Origin: Cymodocea nodosa
Taxonomy: Eukaryota > Streptophyta > Magnoliopsida > Alismatales > Cymodoceaceae
Length of the DNA: 64,000 nt
Direction: 5' to 3'
Assembly (NCBI GenBank): GCA_036874045.1
Contig: JAZBRI010000003.1
Span: forward strand, 1,624,501 to 1,688,500
The notes beneath the pieces are model-generated. The model saw only the letters and a program-made list of their open reading frames with translations. It did not search any database and was not told the DNA's origin. Positions 60,377-64,000 of the stretch are shown here, piece by piece (the first letter of the stretch is position 1; each line of letters begins with the position of its first letter). The position numbers and the translations under genes are program-made.

Positions 60377-63300
60377 CTGTAAGGCTTCACTTCCACTCGT
60401 ACAAGCAAGGCGGAGACCACAACAACAAAACCGGCAACGGGAGCAGGTCGCAAAACCCAAAAGTTGTCTTCCACAGGCAGAGAGGAGGCCGGAGAAGGAG
60501 GAGGGAGGAGGAGTCCACCACCCTCAACTCCACCTACCGATTTCAATCCCAGAAGCAGGAACACAGGTAGTCGATCGGCATGGTTGACGGACCAACCAAA
60601 GCAACCACCGAGGATTTAAAACAAACGTGAGGGGAAGAGAGAAGAGGGAGAAGGAAGCAGCGGGGAGCGCCGAGGACAAAACCAAACCATGCCAGCTTTT
60701 GACTTCCATCCACCTCCCACCTATCTATCAACTAACTCATCTTCGCTGGCAGGGGGCACCGCCTAAACCCAAAACCTTGGGATTAATCAAACACTAATCA
60801 CAGGAAACCTCACAAAATCTCACTTATCAACCTGCAGAAGCCGGTTAATCTGAAACCACCACCCACCCACAGGACCCTGGCCGTGATGACATCCAAGACA
60901 CAAGGGTGGAATGGGAAACAAAACTCCAGTGGCGAAGGTTGACGGCGCTAGGGTCGAGGGTCAGTGATCGCCGTTCGCCCGCCACCTCGGCATTTCCGTC
61001 TTTTAGCCACGTGAAACCCCCATCCTACCCCTATCCCCAGGCTACGTAGATATATTTCGAGACGTCATGAGAAAGCATGACACGCCATTAATGCAGAATC
61101 TAGTGGGTGCCGACGTGGAACCTAAGTGTGGGGCCCACCATCCTGTCGAAGCTTTTTTATTCGCAAAATAATGTATTTCTCCTTTACAGACACACGTAAG
61201 GAAGGTACCGCGTCATCAGAAAAAATAGGCGTAAGGAGGAGGTGACTTTATGAAAATTATCATATAAATAAAATTAGTTAATTTTTTATTTAAATAAAAA
61301 ATATTGATATTTAATTTAAATATATTGAGCTTAGTCAATTTTTACTTAATTTAAGCACGGATAATTTTGATGGATAGAACGTGAATTAATTTTGCTTAAT
61401 TGTCTTACTCCATTTTATATATCGTCAAATGAATTCGTTTTTCCATAAATCACGAGAGAGAATGAAAATTTTAAAAGGACGAGACAACAAAGAATGCATG
61501 TTTCCAATGCTCCTCCTCCTCTACTTTGAAGAAATGATATACATCAGCATCGATGACCGGAGAGCATGCTCGATACGTATCAACGAGAAAGGGGTGGACG
61601 CAGCCACCGAGAAATCGCTGCATCGGTGGATTTGAACCCAAAGCTGCAGATCGGTCAATTCAAAACCAAAGACTGCTGCAAGCTCGGAATTAATCCTATG
61701 GACTTGGGTGTGTGAAATCTGTTCTCCTCCTCTTCTTATTACTCGGTTGGTCTCCCATCCATGGCGGCGGCTCCATCACATGGGTTCCTCCTTCCTGCAA
61801 CTCCATCAACACATGGACCTCCACTTCCGTCTAATCTGGCCTCTCCATCAACACATGGACCTCCACTTCCGTCTAATCTGGCCTCCGGAGCTGAATCCAG
61901 CTTTGCCGTGATTTAATTTACTCTCGTCCCTTCTGCAGGCCGTCGTCTTCCTATCCTTTACAACTGTTGATCGTACTTGATGTCACAAGCTTCTCACTAA
62001 TTGTCACAGTGGACAAGGCCGGCAGCTTATGGTGCCAGCTGCCGCTGAATTTGTGAGCTTTTTTTATTAAGAAATTGTATGCTGTCTATTTAAAATCTTG
62101 GTGGAGAGTATAAATCTTAGACCGACTCATTTGGTTGCCGAATATTATTGACAATACTGGGCCGATCAAACCTAACAACTGCTCAAGAAAATCTGAAAAC
62201 GACTCCACCGTTAAAGTCAAATCTACGAATCCAGATTTTTTCTATTCTTTTCCTTGTGAAGCCTTTTAATGTGCATATGAATTACCGGTACCTCAACAAT
62301 TTTGACTGTAGATTGTTGAAAGATCGGATATTACAATGCAGGGAAGTTGTCGTAACTAATGAAAGATTTTGAACGCTGCTGCATGGAGGTAGTTGTGCAC
62401 AACAAGTTTCATCGCCAAAATGACAAAAATATCCATCGTAAATCCTTCAAGAAATATCCATCGATGGATAGCGGTCATGGTATATTCATTATCTTTCTTA
62501 TAATCTTTGATGACATACATATATGTTATTTATGAGAATATATAATCATGCGGTGTAAATTTCACTTGCCAACAATATTCATTTATTATTGCATTCACTT
62601 TAACTGACCATCTAATATTGATTCGTGTTTAGATAAGAGCATTATAAATATTGAGAATCATTGTATTAATATTAAATACTTATCATATCTTTTTTTAAAA
62701 ATAATAATAAACGTGTATGAAAAAAATTAAACAAGTTATTTTATGTGATAGTTATAAATAAATGTAGTAATAATCATAAATGTTTTAAATTTAGTGAGAA
62801 CACATGGCATGACGGTGCAGACAATGTGTTCAGATCTAAGATTAATATTATGATAATCTTCGTTTTGTCAATATTAATCGATTCTAAGATGATAAAACAT
62901 TTAACAATATCATCGTCATCGTCATCGTCCGCATCCATGGAATACAAATAGAATTCATTTAAGATCCTTTTTTTTTTGTTATCTTACGTGGAGATCAAGG
63001 TAGAACGACGTAGAAGAATAAATTTGTATTCGCTAGAATGTATGCGATGCTACATATGAACGAAGTATAATGTTGGCTGCGCATGGTGTGAATTCCAAGT
63101 GCGGCGCCAGAATTGACTGTTCTTTTTTTAATATTATAGCGATAATATTTTTTAAGATTTAGGAATTAGCGTCAACTGCAAATTCTATTATTTCTAATCA
63201 ATAAAAAAGTATTGAAATGGAAACGAAGCCCGTTGAAGGCCCCGAACGATACTTTCTTCGGAAGAGCGTGATTTAGTTGCGTTTAGATTTTCCGATTTTC

Positions 63301-64000
63301 TCTTCCAACGATTACCATTCTTAATAATATTATGGGTTCAAAAAAATACTTTCAAGTAATTTCGAATCAACAGAATACGTTCAAAAAAAGCCAACGATTT
63401 CATTATGAGCAAATTTAAATGATGTCAACCACCTTTGTCGGTTCCAGGCCTTTGAACATTAGAGTAACCATTTCTACCATGCTCAGGTTACGTGATGTTT
63501 TAGTATATATTTGACTCACGATTATACAACTCTACCATCAAATTTTTCCTTGGGCGGTGTATACGTTAGTGGAGCCTGCACTCTAGCTCCTTCATTCAAG
63601 CTCTTTGTGTGTCTTCTCCAAGATCACTGGGTGGCATCTCCAAGCAGCTTACTGGGAAGCACCCCATGTTCTCACGATCTGATCCTAAGACCTTCTATAT
63701 CCGGTCTATGGTTATAATCCATGATCAACCACCAATTAAAGAGTTCTCTTTGCAGAAAAAACGAAGCTTCTGATCATGTAGAGCAAGACAAGTTGATGGA
63801 TGCTGTTCTACGTGATTAATGGAAACAGTGGTTTAATTTCTACTTCCGTGACGGCAACTTTCCTGGCAAGTCTAATTTTATCGATGATCTCGATGCTCAG
63901 AGTGGTTTGAGTCTGCATTATATGGTTGCCTTTTAAGCTTGAGAATATGCTCTCTCTCTCCCTCTCTCTCTTTTTTGTGACGTTGATTCAAGTCCATGAT
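60377..64000. other. Promoter region of the TPR-J gene and terminal spacer
   Basis: The first ~650 bp are probably the TPR-J leader and promoter, including a G-box CACGTG at 61008-61013. Beyond that lies AT-rich spacer with a 42-bp duplication (61801-61884) and a dispersed-repeat copy near 62.47-62.56 kb. The window ends in a (CT)n tract (63952-63970). No further gene was recognised, though 63.5-63.9 kb is somewhat more complex. Confidence 0.5.
61801..61884 (+). repeat. 42-bp perfect tandem duplication
   Basis: CTCCATCAACACATGGACCT...CCGTCTAATCTGGCCT occurs at 61801-61842 and again at 61843-61884. The period is 14 codons, so a plus-strand frame repeats LHQHMDLHFRLIWP. The identity implies a recent event. 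Confidence 0.95.

Noticed and set aside
63480-63900. Possible microRNA precursor or short gene near the window's right edge
   Set aside because: Sequence complexity is higher than the surroundings, but no known mature microRNA, hairpin of clear quality or protein motif could be identified by eye.
1-64000. CRISPR array, tRNA or rRNA genes, biosynthetic gene cluster, integrated organelle or virus block
   Set aside because: No regularly spaced perfect repeats, cloverleaf signals, rRNA words, co-oriented pathway genes or foreign-composition block were recognised. A dedicated tRNA scan was not possible by eye.

Overview
The window is plant nuclear DNA. Genes are split by GT-AG introns, AT-rich spacers separate GC-rich first exons, and every recognisable protein belongs to a land-plant family. 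GC-rich coding starts beside AT-rich introns, together with the protein sequences, suggest a monocot, possibly a banana-like (Zingiberales) genome. That placement is inference, because no lineage-specific marker was tested. No organellar, viral or bacterial block was seen.

Layout: (1) 1-4.6 kb, a plus-strand Di19-type zinc-finger gene with an apparent U12 AT-AC intron. (2) 5.8-8.4 kb, a minus-strand PP2C phosphatase with a GC-AG intron and a 90-nt in-frame intron. (3) 8.4-11.6 kb, an AT-rich spacer with degenerate tandem arrays. (4) 11.7-12.0 kb, a DUF3511 gene (minus), and 13.05-13.6 kb, a DUF761 gene (plus). (5) 14.27-17.63 kb, a decayed but nearly full-length PIF/Harbinger DNA transposon with both of its genes. 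(6) 19.6-23.3 kb, a TRM-like protein gene (VARLMGL motif plus DUF4378), with its last codons duplicated just past the stop. (7) 27.4-28.5 kb, an intronless DUF1645 gene. (8) 34.8-38.2 kb, a class-3 lipase of the plastid PLIP type with G-boxes upstream. (9) 40.6-52.8 kb, a long BRCT-BRCT...BRCT-BRCT-PHD nuclear protein whose introns hold a 47-bp minisatellite, old copia-type LTR remnants and two inverted copies of one 330-bp repeat. (10) 58.1-60.4 kb, a minus-strand TPR plus degenerate J-domain protein. (11) 60.4-64 kb, a spacer.

The genes do not form a pathway or cluster; this is ordinary plant gene order. Several may be stress- or signalling-related (Di19, PP2C, PLIP lipase), but no joint function is implied. 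No previously undescribed system is evident. The most interesting signals are splicing oddities (AT-AC, GC-AG, an exitron-like intron, competing acceptors) and repeat structures inside or touching genes. Exon borders were read by eye from splice signals, reading frame and family knowledge; all summed coding lengths are multiples of three.
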